DNA of 64,000 bases from DATFFO01 sp963744905. GTDB lineage: Bacteria; Actinomycetota; Acidimicrobiia; Spongiisociales; ZC4RG35. Both the position numbers and the translations under genes were made by a program. Positions 1 through 8,018 of this stretch are shown here, piece after piece; the stretch's first letter is position 1; every line of letters begins with the position of its first letter. The notes beneath the pieces are model-generated. The model saw only the letters and a list, made by a program, of their open reading frames with translations, ran no database searches and had not been told where the DNA came from. The stretch covers positions 62,001-126,000 of the forward strand of contig CAVUUV010000008.1 of assembly GCA_963744905.1 (NCBI GenBank), given 5' to 3'.

Positions 1-247
1 CAAACCCCGGGACTATCGCCTCCTCCGGCTGGCGGGCCTGGAGGGGGGGGCGAAGACTGTTACCGGGAGCCTCCTGGCGCCCGACGAGTGTTCAGGGCTT
101 GGATGATGTGGTTCGAATCGGGCTGGACGTCGGGCGGCGCCTGGCTGTACCGCCGGCCCCTCGAGGCGAACGTGACTTCTTCCCCTATTCCGGCGCCGAG
201 CCCGGGCCAACTATGAGCTTGGAGCCAATCGACACATGGAGGTCGAA
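1..247. other. Left edge, no supportable gene
   Basis: Several frames are open because the sequence is GC-rich, but none shows a recognisable domain or a convincing ribosome binding site. A plus-strand frame that closes near position 105 could be the tail of a gene lying outside the window; this cannot be decided from what is present. Confidence 0.3.
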
Positions 248-457
248 ATGCATGCCAAGGTCGGCGACCGGATAGTGATTCAGGGGCACAAGGTGCACGA
301 GCCACTGCGCGAGGGGAAAATCCTCGACGTCGGCGAGGGAGGGAATCCTCCTTACCGGGTTCGATGGTCAGACAGCGAACACGAAACACTCGTCTTCCCG
401 GGCCCCGACGCCCACATCGAACACGTCAGCCATCGCTCTCACAAGACACATCAGTGA
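248..457 (+). CDS. DUF1918 domain protein
   Basis: Small 69-residue protein of the DUF1918 family, common in Actinomycetota and of unknown function. The family signature is clear: MHAKVGDRIVIQGHKV at the start, then PPYRVRW near the middle and FPGPDA near the end. These proteins fold as a small SH3-like beta barrel; no enzymatic role is known. The start at 248 is preferred over an in-frame ATG at 236 because GGAGG (238-242) sits 5 nt upstream of 248, and the homologous region begins at MHA. It stands alone, convergent with the next gene. Confidence 0.85.
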   Translation: MHAKVGDRIVIQGHKVHEPLREGKILDVGEGGNPPYRVRWSDSEHETLVFPGPDAHIEHVSHRSHKTHQ

Positions 458-487
458 CCACTCCGGTTCGTCCGGATCGTCTGTCCA

Positions 488-844
488 TCACGTCTGGGAG
501 ACGAGCGACGCTTCCTTGAACTCCCGGAACATGTCCAGAGCCTTGGGCGCATAGACCGAGGCCGGTCCGCCCGCCATCAGCAGGGAGACGCCCAGCGCCT
601 CGCTCAACTCGGCTTCGGTGGCGCCCTTGTGGACCGCCGCTCGGGCGTGGTAGGCGATGCACCCCTCGCAGCCTTCCGCCACGGCGATGGCGACGGCCAT
701 CAGTTCCTTGATGTGACCGGGGATCACCCCGTCGGACACGGCTTCGCGGTGCAGCTGTGCGAACCCGGCCCAGGTGTCGGGAATGGAGTCCCGCAGATCC
801 CGGGTCGGCTGGCGCAGCTCGGAGATTATCTCTCGTCCGTTCAT
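488..844 (-). CDS. Carboxymuconolactone decarboxylase/AhpD-like protein
   Basis: A 118-residue single-domain protein of the carboxymuconolactone decarboxylase (AhpD-like) family. The signature is EGCEGCIAYH, a CxxC pair followed by a histidine three residues later, which in AhpD-type members forms the redox-active peroxidase site. The following helix (KGATEAELSEALGVSLLMAGG) is also typical. ATG at 844 is chosen because GGAAGG lies just upstream; a GTG at 856 would overlap that ribosome binding site. It ends convergent with the DUF1918 gene and lies about 80 nt downstream of the F420-type oxidoreductase on the same strand, so the two may be cotranscribed. The substrate is unknown. Confidence 0.85.
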   Translation of the reverse strand: MNGREIISELRQPTRDLRDSIPDTWAGFAQLHREAVSDGVIPGHIKELMAVAIAVAEGCEGCIAYHARAAVHKGATEAELSEALGVSLLMAGGPASVYAPKALDMFREFKEASLVSQT

Positions 845-925
845 AGTGCCTTCCACGGTACGGGCGGAATCGCCGCCCGGTTAGGGGCCTTGGTCCCGAC
901 AGCCAGGGTCTCCCGCCCGCCCAAA

Positions 926-1906
926 TCAGGAGGCCAGAAGAGGCGCCACCGTCTCCCCGAGCAGTGAGACCCGCTCCGGGATGTGACCGTTGGCAGGCAT
1001 ATTGATGGTGAACCCGTCCACCCCGGCCCTGAGCTCATCGGCGAAACGCTGAGCGACGGTGTCGGGGTCTCCGACGTTGAAACGGCCACGGATCGACTGT
1101 CGCCTCTCCTCGTCCATACGGGACAGGTCCATCCCCCGCCGCCCCAGATACGCAGACAACTCCTTCTCGGCCTCCTCCATGGTGGGGGCGATGCAGGCCG
1201 AACGCTGCCAGGAGACTGTTATCTCGTTTCGATCACGTCCCAGGTTCTGGCAATGACGCTCGAGCGCCTCCAGCTTGCGCGGAATGTCTGAACGGGCTGC
1301 GATCAGGTTCGACTCGTCGGCGTACTGGGCCACCATGCGCAGGGTCTTGCGTTCACCACTGCCGCCGATCATGACCGGAATTCTCCCCACCGGCGGGGGC
1401 TGGTTGATCGCCTCTTCCACCTGATAGTGATCACCGGAGAGAGACGGTCGTTCACCCCTCAGCATGGGCAGGATGACCTGAAGCGCCTCCTCGAGTTTCT
1501 CGAAGCGATCCGTGAAGGTCCCGAACTCCACTCCAAACGACTTGTGCTCCAGCTCGTACCACCCGGCCCCTATACCGAGCTGAGCCCGACCTTCCGACAC
1601 CACGTCCAGGGTGGTGACGACCTTGGCCAGAACCGCAGGGTTGCGGTACGTGTTGCCCGTGACCAGCGAACCCAGGCGCACCGACGACGTCTCCCGGGCC
1701 AGGGCCCCGAGAAGGGTGTAGCACTCCATCATGTAGTCGTCGGGATCCCCGAGCCCCGGCAGCTGGTAGAAGTGGTCCATCACCAGGACGGTGTCGAATC
1801 CGGCCGAATCGGCCTCTCTGGCCTGGGCGGCCACGAAGGAGAACAGGTCTCCCTCCCCGACGCCGGGGTAGGTGAAGTTGGGGATCTGGTAGCCGAGTCT
1901 GGTCAT
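926..1906 (-). CDS. F420-type LLM-class flavin-dependent oxidoreductase
   Basis: A 326-residue luciferase-like monooxygenase-fold (TIM barrel) protein of the F420-dependent subgroup abundant in actinobacteria. Visible signatures are TRLGYQIPNFTYPGVGE at the N-terminus, FDTVLVMDHFYQLPGLG, a VRLGSLVTGNTYRNPAVLAK segment and LGIGAGWYELEH, the usual core of this family. It probably transfers hydride between reduced F420 (or FMN) and an unknown substrate in the cytoplasm. ATG at 1906 has a strong GAAAGGAG site 7 nt upstream and matches the family start; longer frames extend into the divergent promoter region. It is divergent from the ClC gene, with about 100 nt between. Confidence 0.9.
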   Translation of the reverse strand: MTRLGYQIPNFTYPGVGEGDLFSFVAAQAREADSAGFDTVLVMDHFYQLPGLGDPDDYMMECYTLLGALARETSSVRLGSLVTGNTYRNPAVLAKVVTTLDVVSEGRAQLGIGAGWYELEHKSFGVEFGTFTDRFEKLEEALQVILPMLRGERPSLSGDHYQVEEAINQPPPVGRIPVMIGGSGERKTLRMVAQYADESNLIAARSDIPRKLEALERHCQNLGRDRNEITVSWQRSACIAPTMEEAEKELSAYLGRRGMDLSRMDEERRQSIRGRFNVGDPDTVAQRFADELRAGVDGFTINMPANGHIPERVSLLGETVAPLLAS

Positions 1907-2007
1907 TTGCGCTCCTTTCAGACCAGTCCCAGGTTGGCATCGACAGCGTGCAACCCTGCCCGGCTCCGTCAGAATCCAGGAGGCGGGCAGCCTACCCTGG
2001 CCGCCGC

Positions 2008-3978
2008 ATGCTCCAGTTTCGATGGTCACGGTGGTTGAGGCCGGGCAGTGGTCCGGGTTTCCTGGTCCTGGCCCTGATCGTGGGTGCCGGGGCCGGGGTA
2101 GGAGCGGCGGTGCTCATCCGCAGCCTGGAGTACGTTCAATCGTTGACCAGCCTCGTGGCAAAGATCCCTCTGCTCTCCCACACATGGATGCTGCTCACCG
2201 TCCCGGCCGGAATGCTGCTGGCAGGACTGATCACCGATCGGTTCGCCCCCGAGGTGGCCGGGCACGGTGTTCCGCAGATAATCGCCGCCCTCGCCACCCG
2301 GGGCGGCGAGATCCGGGCCCGGGTACCGATCCTCAAGACGGTGGCGACGGCCCTGACCATCGGGGGCGGCGGGTCGGCAGGCCGGGAGGGATCGATCGCC
2401 CAGATCGGAGCGGGTCTCGGCTCGCTGGTGGCGGACGCCACCCGAGTCTCCGAGCATGCCAAGCGATCCCTGGTGGCGGCCGGGGCAGGAGCCGGTATCG
2501 CCGCCACATTCAACGCTCCCATAGCCGGAATGTTCTTCGCCATGGAGGTGGTGCTCAGGGATCTGTCGGTCAAGTACCTCCACGCTGTGGTGTTGGCGTC
2601 GGTGGCGGCGGCAGTGGTGTCCCACTCCCTGATTGGCGAGGGCCTCACCTTTCAGGTCTCCCCCTATTCGCTCGCCGACCCCTGGCAGCTGGCGCTGTTC
2701 GCCGCCCTGGGACTGATCACCTTCGGCCTGGCCCTGCTCTACATCGACGCCATCGACTGGTTCCAGGTCAATCCGACCCAGCTCCGACGCTGGCTACGTC
2801 CGCTCGGCCTGGGTCTGCTGGTGGCTGCGCTCGGATTCGCTCTGCCTGACGCCCTGGGCACCGGCCAACCCGTCATCCAATCGGTCTTGAGTGAGCAGGC
2901 CCAGATGGCATGGTGGCTCCTGGGTCTTCTGGCGGTGGCAAAGGTGATCACCACCTCCGCCACCCTGGGTGGCCGGGGAGCGGGCGGCATCTTCATGCCC
3001 AGCCTCTTCATCGGGGCCATGGCCGGAGGCGCCTTCGCCCAGCTTTCCGCCCTGGTGTGGCAGCGCTCCGATATCCATCCGGGCGCCTTCGCCCTGGTGG
3101 GAATGGCAGCCGCCTTCGCCGGAGCCGCCCGCGCTCCCCTCACCGCCATCCTCATCGTGTTCGAGATCACCGGCGACTACGGGCTGGTGATGCCGTTGAT
3201 GGTGGCCGTGGCGATCAGTGTTCTCCTCGCCAATCGATTTCATCCAGAGAGCGTCTACACGTCACCGCTCCTGCGGATGGGAATCCATCCTCGGGTGGAC
3301 CATGTCGACCTGCTCGACACCGTCACCGTGGGCGACCTGGGGCTCAGATCCCCGGTGACGGTTGACGCCGAGACCTCTCTGACGGACTTGGAGGGAGTCC
3401 TGTACCGAAACCGCCTTCACGGAGTGCCGGTGGTGAAGGGCGATCAGCTGATCGGAATCGTCACCCAGACCGACATCCTCCGGGCCGGTGGACCGTCAGA
3501 CCAGGTGAGTGTCGAGGAGGCCATGACCAAGGACCCCGTGACGGTGACGATGGACCTGCCGGTGTCCGAAACCCTGGAACGCATGGCTGCGCTGGGCGTA
3601 GGCCGCCTCCCGGTGGTGGACGAGGACGATCCTCATAGGCTGGTCGCTATGTTTCGTCGCGAGGACGCGGTAGCCGCCTATCACCTCGCCCTGGGATCCG
3701 CCGCGCGTCGAGACCGCATGCCGGAACGGGCCAGCAGGCCGAGCATCGACGGCACAGGCTTCTTCGATTTCGAGATCCTGCCCGACTCTCCCGCCAAGGA
3801 AAGACGCATCCGCGAGATTCCCTGGCCCGAGGGATGTCTGGTCGTTTCGGTGCACCGAGGGAACCAACTGCTGGTCGCATCGGGCGACCTGACGATCGAA
3901 GCGGGTGATGCTCTGACGATCTTCGGTGACCAACAGGCTCAGAAGCGCCTGAGGGAGAGACTCGGATCGGCGACCTGA
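2008..3978 (+). CDS. ClC-family chloride channel/antiporter with CBS and TrkA_C domains
   Basis: A 656-residue membrane protein. The ClC domain covers about residues 20-415 with many hydrophobic helices. The anion filter motifs are SAGREGS (about 123-129, including the gating glutamate seen in antiporters) and GGIFMPSL (about 326-333). A pair of CBS domains follows (about 440-560), then a TrkA_C-like domain (about 590-650). CBS pairs usually bind adenine nucleotides, and TrkA_C domains often bind small ligands, so transport is probably ligand-gated. ATG 2008 is preferred because the first helix follows it directly; GTG 1948 would overlap the divergent promoter. Whether it acts as a channel or an H+/Cl- exchanger cannot be told from sequence. 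Confidence 0.9.
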   Translation: MLQFRWSRWLRPGSGPGFLVLALIVGAGAGVGAAVLIRSLEYVQSLTSLVAKIPLLSHTWMLLTVPAGMLLAGLITDRFAPEVAGHGVPQIIAALATRGGEIRARVPILKTVATALTIGGGGSAGREGSIAQIGAGLGSLVADATRVSEHAKRSLVAAGAGAGIAATFNAPIAGMFFAMEVVLRDLSVKYLHAVVLASVAAAVVSHSLIGEGLTFQVSPYSLADPWQLALFAALGLITFGLALLYIDAIDWFQVNPTQLRRWLRPLGLGLLVAALGFALPDALGTGQPVIQSVLSEQAQMAWWLLGLLAVAKVITTSATLGGRGAGGIFMPSLFIGAMAGGAFAQLSALVWQRSDIHPGAFALVGMAAAFAGAARAPLTAILIVFEITGDYGLVMPLMVAVAISVLLANRFHPESVYTSPLLRMGIHPRVDHVDLLDTVTVGDLGLRSPVTVDAETSLTDLEGVLYRNRLHGVPVVKGDQLIGIVTQTDILRAGGPSDQVSVEEAMTKDPVTVTMDLPVSETLERMAALGVGRLPVVDEDDPHRLVAMFRREDAVAAYHLALGSAARRDRMPERASRPSIDGTGFFDFEILPDSPAKERRIREIPWPEGCLVVSVHRGNQLLVASGDLTIEAGDALTIFGDQQAQKRLRERLGSAT

Positions 3979-4198
3979 TCCCTTCACCGAAGCTCCCAAG
4001 ACAAAGAGTGACCTTCTCCCCTGGCGGATCGTGGGACGGGGAACAAGACTCTCGATTGGCGATCTGGCGTCGGTTTGATCATCATCTTCGTTTTGGTCTA
4101 CTTCCTAGTGGGCAACCTTGATGGTGACCCATCGAGAAAGCAGCGCCAGGAGGGAATGTCGCCCAGCGAACGGATGTTCGGTAGAGTGACGGGTTCGG

Positions 4199-5146
4199 AT
4201 GGCCCAACAGAGGGTTTTGATGCGTGTGATAAAGGACAAGAACGTACTGACCGAGGATCTCGTCTCCCAGTACCTGGAGGGTGCCGGGAAGTATGAGCTC
4301 CTGTCGGCCGAAGAAGAAGTCGAGCTGGCTCAGGCCATGGAAGAGGGCGAGGAAGCTCGCCGTCGCCTTGCCGAGGGAAAGTTCTCCGGCCGATCCGAGA
4401 AGAACGGGCTCGAGAAGCTGGTCCAGAAGGGCAAGGCCTCGCGTCGTCGCTTCATCGAGGCGAACCTGCGCCTGGTGGTTTCCAATGCTCGCCGCTATGT
4501 GGGCGGGAGCGTGGAGATGCTGGATCTGATCCAGGAAGGAAATCTCGGCCTGATGACCGCAGTTGAGAAGTTCGACTGGCGACGCGGCTTCAAGTTCTCC
4601 ACCTACGCCACCTGGTGGATTCGCCAGGCGATGCAACGCGCCCGGGCCAACCTGGGCGACACGATCCGGATCCCGGCCGGGGTCTTCGATATCCTCCCCG
4701 CCGTCCGCTCTGCCTCAGAACAACTGGAGGCCAAGCTGGGCAGGGCACCCACCAGCGAGGAGATCGCCGAGGAGACCGGCATCTCCGAGAGCGACGTGGA
4801 CCGAGCACTGTCGGTCACCACCACGGTGGCCCTGGAGACCCCTGTAGGGGAGGACGGTGCTCAACTGGCCGACTTCATCGCTGATTCCGACGCGGTGGAT
4901 CCTGAGACCGAGGCCGAGCGCCTGCTCCTGGATGAGGCCCTGCGTCGCAGCGTCGCCGAGCTGTCCGACAAGGCGCGCATCGTCATCGAGATGCGGTTCG
5001 GGCTCGCAGAGGAGCCCCCCGCCACCCTGGGGCGCATCTCGGAGGTAGTGGACATGCCCGAGCATCAGATCCGGGCCCTGATCAAGGAGACCCTGGACAC
5101 TCTGTACGACAGCCTCATCGGCGTGGAGGAGATGCGGGTCGCCTGA
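4199..5146 (+). CDS. RNA polymerase sigma-70 family factor (RpoD-like, group 2)
   Basis: A 315-residue primary-like sigma factor. Region 1.2 is visible (DLVSQYLEGAGKYELLSAEEEVELA), then regions 2.1-2.4 including DLIQEGNLGLMTAVEKFDWR and FSTYATWWIRQAM, which bind core polymerase and the -10 element. Region 3 follows (LGRAPTSEEIAEETGISESDVDRAL), then region 4. The 2.4 segment and the region 4.2 helix (EHQIRALIKETLDTLYDSL) diverge from the housekeeping RIRQIE pattern, so this is more likely an alternative group 2 factor than the principal sigma. ATG 4199 or ATG 4220 (AGAGGG 5 nt upstream) could be the start. It is monocistronic and ends in a REP-like palindrome shared with the convergent archease gene. 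Confidence 0.88.
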   Translation: MAQQRVLMRVIKDKNVLTEDLVSQYLEGAGKYELLSAEEEVELAQAMEEGEEARRRLAEGKFSGRSEKNGLEKLVQKGKASRRRFIEANLRLVVSNARRYVGGSVEMLDLIQEGNLGLMTAVEKFDWRRGFKFSTYATWWIRQAMQRARANLGDTIRIPAGVFDILPAVRSASEQLEAKLGRAPTSEEIAEETGISESDVDRALSVTTTVALETPVGEDGAQLADFIADSDAVDPETEAERLLLDEALRRSVAELSDKARIVIEMRFGLAEEPPATLGRISEVVDMPEHQIRALIKETLDTLYDSLIGVEEMRVA

Positions 5147-5153
5147 GCCGGCC

Positions 5154-5208
5154 TCTCCTCCCCCGCAGGGGAGGTGACGAGCAAAGCGAGCCGGAGGGGG
5201 ATCCGAAA
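5154..5208. repeat. REP-like GC-rich palindromic repeat, half copy A
   Basis: CTCCTCCCCCGCAGGGGAGG can fold into a hairpin and is followed by GAGCAAAGCGAGCCGGAGGG and GGATCCGAA. The same modules recur near 6990-7175, 50101-50154 and 62468-62595. Lying between convergent genes (sigma factor and archease), it may also act as a bidirectional terminator. Confidence 0.7.
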
Positions 5209-5222
5209 GGCGCCCGGTTCCT

Positions 5223-5630
5223 TCAGACATCGAAGTAGACCCTGGCGTACCATCCTTCCGGACGCTGTTCCACGACCAGGTCGTGATAAGTCACGGCCTT
5301 GATCGGTGGTCCGGTCTGCTCGGTATCTCTCAGGGGCGTACCGCTCGCCTCCACGGTCACCATTTCGGTTGAGCCCTCCACCCGGAACTCATGCAGGAGC
5401 ACGTCGTCGATCTCGGACCTGGAGAGGAGCTCCGAAAGGGCGTCCACAACAAGATCATCGCCCGATCCTGCCTCGACCTCGATTACGACGGACCTGGTTG
5501 GCTTGTCCACCGAGGGGACAGCCATACTTGCAAACATGCCTCGAGCCAGCTCCGCCAGCAGATCCGGGAAGGAGGGGGCCGTCGCCTCGATTCCGGTATC
5601 GGCCGTGTGTGAGAGGATTCTGAAACCCAT
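5223..5630 (-). CDS. Archease (RtcB activator)
   Basis: A 135-residue archease. The family pattern is visible from the start: GFRILSHTADTGIEA, then DLLAELARGMFASM, with conserved acidic residues and the C-terminal AVTYHDLVVEQ...WYARVYFDV strand. Archease promotes guanylylation and multiple turnover of the RNA ligase RtcB. An RtcB gene is present in this same window at 50.7 kb, so partners occur in one genome but not in one operon. ATG 5630 is chosen over GTG 5642 because the conserved region starts there and a GGGTGAG element precedes it. It is convergent with the sigma factor gene. Confidence 0.88.
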   Translation of the reverse strand: MGFRILSHTADTGIEATAPSFPDLLAELARGMFASMAVPSVDKPTRSVVIEVEAGSGDDLVVDALSELLSRSEIDDVLLHEFRVEGSTEMVTVEASGTPLRDTEQTGPPIKAVTYHDLVVEQRPEGWYARVYFDV

Positions 5631-5670
5631 ATGTCGTCTCACCCCCCGTGGGCACCGGCCACGGAGGGGA

Positions 5671-6123
5671 TCACGCCGCCCCCTCCATCCCCGCCCTCAT
5701 CATCTTGAGGAGCTCGACGAAAACGGCGATGCCGACCCCGACCATCGCCGCCACCAACGCCACCCTCACCGCGCCGGTGGGGTCGAACGTCCAGCGCGAG
5801 AAGTCGAAGGGAAACACCTGGTAGACGCGAACCGTGACCGCAAGGCTGATTGCTCCCGTCACCACCTGACCTCCATGACGAAACCAATCGGGGTCGTACC
5901 CGAGATACGCCAGGTTGAAGATGATCGAAGCGACCAGCGACACGGTGATGATTCCGACGACGCGATCGAAGTCGGGCGTGAGGAACGCCGGCCATCCCCA
6001 GGTGAGCAGATTCTGCACCACGACCACCATGACGACGTTGACGGCGACCGCCACACCGTATCCCACCCTTCGAGTCGACCGGGTCGAACGTTTCCGTGTT
6101 TCGGTGCGATTTTGGGTCTGCAT
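5671..6123 (-). CDS. Uncharacterised four-helix membrane protein
   Basis: A 150-residue protein not recognised as a named family. A basic N-terminus (RNRTETRKRSTRSTRR) precedes about four hydrophobic segments (GVAVAVNVVMVVVVQNLLTW, VVGIITVSLVASIIFNLAYL, GGQVVTGAISLAVTVRVYQV and VRVALVAAMVGVGIAVFVEL), so it is an inner-membrane protein with the N-terminus probably cytoplasmic. ATG 6123 has AGAGGAGA upstream; ATG at 6201 lacks a site. It lies about 40 nt upstream of archease on the same strand and may be cotranscribed with it. Function unknown. Confidence 0.75.
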   Translation of the reverse strand: MQTQNRTETRKRSTRSTRRVGYGVAVAVNVVMVVVVQNLLTWGWPAFLTPDFDRVVGIITVSLVASIIFNLAYLGYDPDWFRHGGQVVTGAISLAVTVRVYQVFPFDFSRWTFDPTGAVRVALVAAMVGVGIAVFVELLKMMRAGMEGAA

Positions 6124-6332
6124 GCTCGCTCTCCTCTGAACCCGCTCGTTTGGTGCCATTTTCTCGCCACCCAGGCACGGCCTGCCAGGGACCTTCGCCA
6201 CAATCTCCAGACTCAGGTCCGGCCCTATTCGAGAGGCCGGATCCTCGCATGCGACGTCCTACCACTTGAGGACCTCCGCCTCTAAACGTAAGCCAGCGGA
6301 TCGGCCAGTATCAGAGTCGAGCAACAGACAGG

Positions 6333-6974
6333 ATGGCCATGGATCGCGAAGACATCCTCGACGGTTGGGACGAGCCTGAGCCCCTCATCGACCAGGAGCT
6401 ATCGGTGCTCGATCTCGACGAAATGGTCCGGGCTCGCCCAGAAACCGACCTTTACCCCACGGATATGCAAGAAGATGAGGGCGATGTCGATACGGAGGAC
6501 CTCGATGAGGATTCCCCTGCGTCCCCGGACGATTTCGTGCCCCGGGACGACCCCAACCCGGATGGATCCGAGTTCGACAGCGCCCTGGTCGAGTTCGTGG
6601 ATCTGTTCAATGCCAGGGATCTCGACGAGCTGGGGGCGATGATGGCACCGGAGGTCGAAGCCGAGTTCCTCGGCGAAGACGGACGCGATGGCGTTGTGGA
6701 TGGCCTGAATGACCTGTTGCTTCGCTATCCGAGCCTGCTCCTGACCCGGGGAGACCTCGGAAAGCAGCCGATTGCGGTTGCCTGGGTATTCGACCCCGAC
6801 GACAAACGCTACGACACCCTGGGCTATTTCATGCTCAGCCTGGACGACGCCGACATGGTCGACGGGCTCGAGTATTTCGACGAGCTGCCGGAGTCCGAGG
6901 ACCTGGTGGTGGAGACACCTGAGGACATCGAGCTGCCCGAGTGGGAGGAGTGGACGGCCTACGACGAGAGTTAG
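6333..6974 (+). CDS. Acidic protein with NTF2/SnoaL-like C-terminal region
   Basis: A 213-residue, very acidic cytoplasmic protein. Residues 1-80 are rich in Asp/Glu and look disordered. The rest (FDSALVEFVDLFNARDLDELG, then DGVVDGLNDLLLRYPSLLLTRGDLG and PIAVAWVFDPDD) has the spacing of an NTF2/SnoaL-like fold, in which a helix carrying FNARDLD starts the domain. No catalytic residues can be assigned. ATG 6333 or the nearby ATG 6339 could be used; neither has a strong ribosome binding site. Function unknown. A block of REP-like palindromes follows its stop codon. Confidence 0.7.
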   Translation: MAMDREDILDGWDEPEPLIDQELSVLDLDEMVRARPETDLYPTDMQEDEGDVDTEDLDEDSPASPDDFVPRDDPNPDGSEFDSALVEFVDLFNARDLDELGAMMAPEVEAEFLGEDGRDGVVDGLNDLLLRYPSLLLTRGDLGKQPIAVAWVFDPDDKRYDTLGYFMLSLDDADMVDGLEYFDELPESEDLVVETPEDIELPEWEEWTAYDES

Positions 6975-6989
6975 TCATCGGCTCGCCTC

Positions 6990-7175
6990 GCTCCCCTTCG
7001 TCTCTCCCCCCGAAGGGGGGAGTAATCCCCGCAGGGCGGGGAGGGGGGATCTTTCTTAACGTCGCCGCGGATTCCCGAGCCCCTTTCGGCTCGCTTCGCT
7101 CGCCACCTCCCCCTGCGGGGGAGGAGAAAACCGTCTCTCCCCCGGGGGGAAGTTCTGGAGCTACCTCCCCCCGGC
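6990..7175. repeat. REP-like GC-rich palindromic repeat, composite copy B
   Basis: Composite block of palindromes: CTCTCCCCCCGAAGGGGGGA, then CCCCGCAGGGCGGGGAGGGG, then GGCTCGCTTCGCTCGCCACC and CTCCCCCTGCGGGGGAGGAG, with one more C/G palindrome at the right end. The order matches the copy at 62.5 kb. It fills the gap between the convergent acidic-protein and DsrE2 genes. Confidence 0.75.
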
Positions 7176-7180
7176 GGGGC

Positions 7181-7693
7181 TCAGACAAAGATGATCTGGG
7201 CGTCCTCGGACAGCTCGATGAAATCGGCTGCCGAGATGATCCCCTCGACCCGCTCGTACAGGTCCTTTTCCTCCAGGTGCATCATGTCGGCCGACATCCG
7301 GCACGCCCACAGGTGGCCGCCGGCGTCGGTGATCATCTCCAGGAACTCGGGCACGTCGGGTACGTCGATTCCCTCGATTTGCTTCTTCATCATGTGGGTG
7401 GCGAAGGCGGTCATTCCGGGAAGGCCCATCAGCGACGGGGGCATGTGCGTGGCCGGGTTGCCCACCGGAGTGAACTTGAGGTGGCCCATCGTCTCCCGGT
7501 TGATCATGTCAAAGCCCCAGAAAGTGAAGAACAGATGGGTCTCTACCCCTTCGCCCAGTGCAGCATTCGCCAGAACCAGGCCCGGATAGGCCATGTCGAG
7601 CGAACCCTTCGAGCAGATGATGCAGAGCTTGCGATCGGTCTCCTTCTCGTCCGCGAATGCGGGAACCGGGGCCGGTTCCAAGGTGGTGGTCAT
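7181..7693 (-). CDS. DsrE2-like sulfur carrier protein
   Basis: A 170-residue DsrE/DsrF-like protein of the DsrE2 type. The Rossmann-like core begins KLCIICSKGSLDMAYPGLVL and continues with GVETHLFFTFWGFDMIN. A second conserved cysteine lies in WACRMSADMM near the C-terminus. In sulfur-oxidising bacteria DsrE2 proteins act with TusA or rhodanese in trafficking persulfide sulfur. It is the last gene of a minus-strand cassette (SQR, TusE, DsrE2), only 10 nt after the TusE gene, so it probably receives sulfur mobilised by those proteins. Membrane segments usual in some DsrE2 proteins are weak here. Confidence 0.88.
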   Translation of the reverse strand: MTTTLEPAPVPAFADEKETDRKLCIICSKGSLDMAYPGLVLANAALGEGVETHLFFTFWGFDMINRETMGHLKFTPVGNPATHMPPSLMGLPGMTAFATHMMKKQIEGIDVPDVPEFLEMITDAGGHLWACRMSADMMHLEEKDLYERVEGIISAADFIELSEDAQIIFV

Positions 7694-7703
7694 GGTCGCC
7701 TCC

Positions 7704-8018
7704 TCACACGCAGCCGACCGGCTTGGGCAGCCCAGCGATGTAGGCCATCTTCTTGGCCGGCTTCTTGGGGAACAGGGCGAACATGTCCTTGGTGGTCACA
7801 CCGCCGGCCGTCGCCATGCGGCGCAGCGTGGGTGTTTCGCCTGTGTCTGCGTAGTCCTGGCGAGCAAACCGGATGGCGGCCCAGTGGGCATCCGTCAGTT
7901 CGATGCCTATGTTCGACGCCAGCGTCTCCGCCAGCGCCTCGTCCCATTGGGATGGATCGGTGAGGAAGCCCTCGGCATCCACATCCACCGACCTCCCGGC
8001 GATGGTGGCAGCAGTCAT
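7704..8018 (-). CDS. TusE/DsrC/DsvC-family sulfur relay protein
   Basis: A 104-residue DsrC-superfamily protein. The conserved C-terminal arm ends GLPKPVGCV, with the penultimate cysteine (CysA) that carries persulfide sulfur. The second cysteine found ten residues before it in dissimilatory DsrC is replaced by alanine (YIAGLPKP), so this is the TusE-like single-cysteine type and is not expected to form the trisulfide used by sulfite reductase. Its ATG overlaps the stop of the SQR gene by 4 nt, indicating translational coupling. It is probably the sulfur acceptor in a sulfide-oxidation or sulfur-relay module. Confidence 0.9.
   Translation of the reverse strand: MTAATIAGRSVDVDAEGFLTDPSQWDEALAETLASNIGIELTDAHWAAIRFARQDYADTGETPTLRRMATAGGVTTKDMFALFPKKPAKKMAYIAGLPKPVGCV

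Noticed and set aside
4075..4198. A short hydrophobic frame (MIIIFVLVYFLVG) before the sigma factor
   Set aside because: The frame overlaps the start of the sigma-factor gene, has no ribosome binding site, and looks like chance coding in a promoter region.
5299..6285. A long open plus-strand frame opposite archease and the membrane protein gene
   Set aside because: It is antisense to two well supported genes and has a biased, disordered composition.
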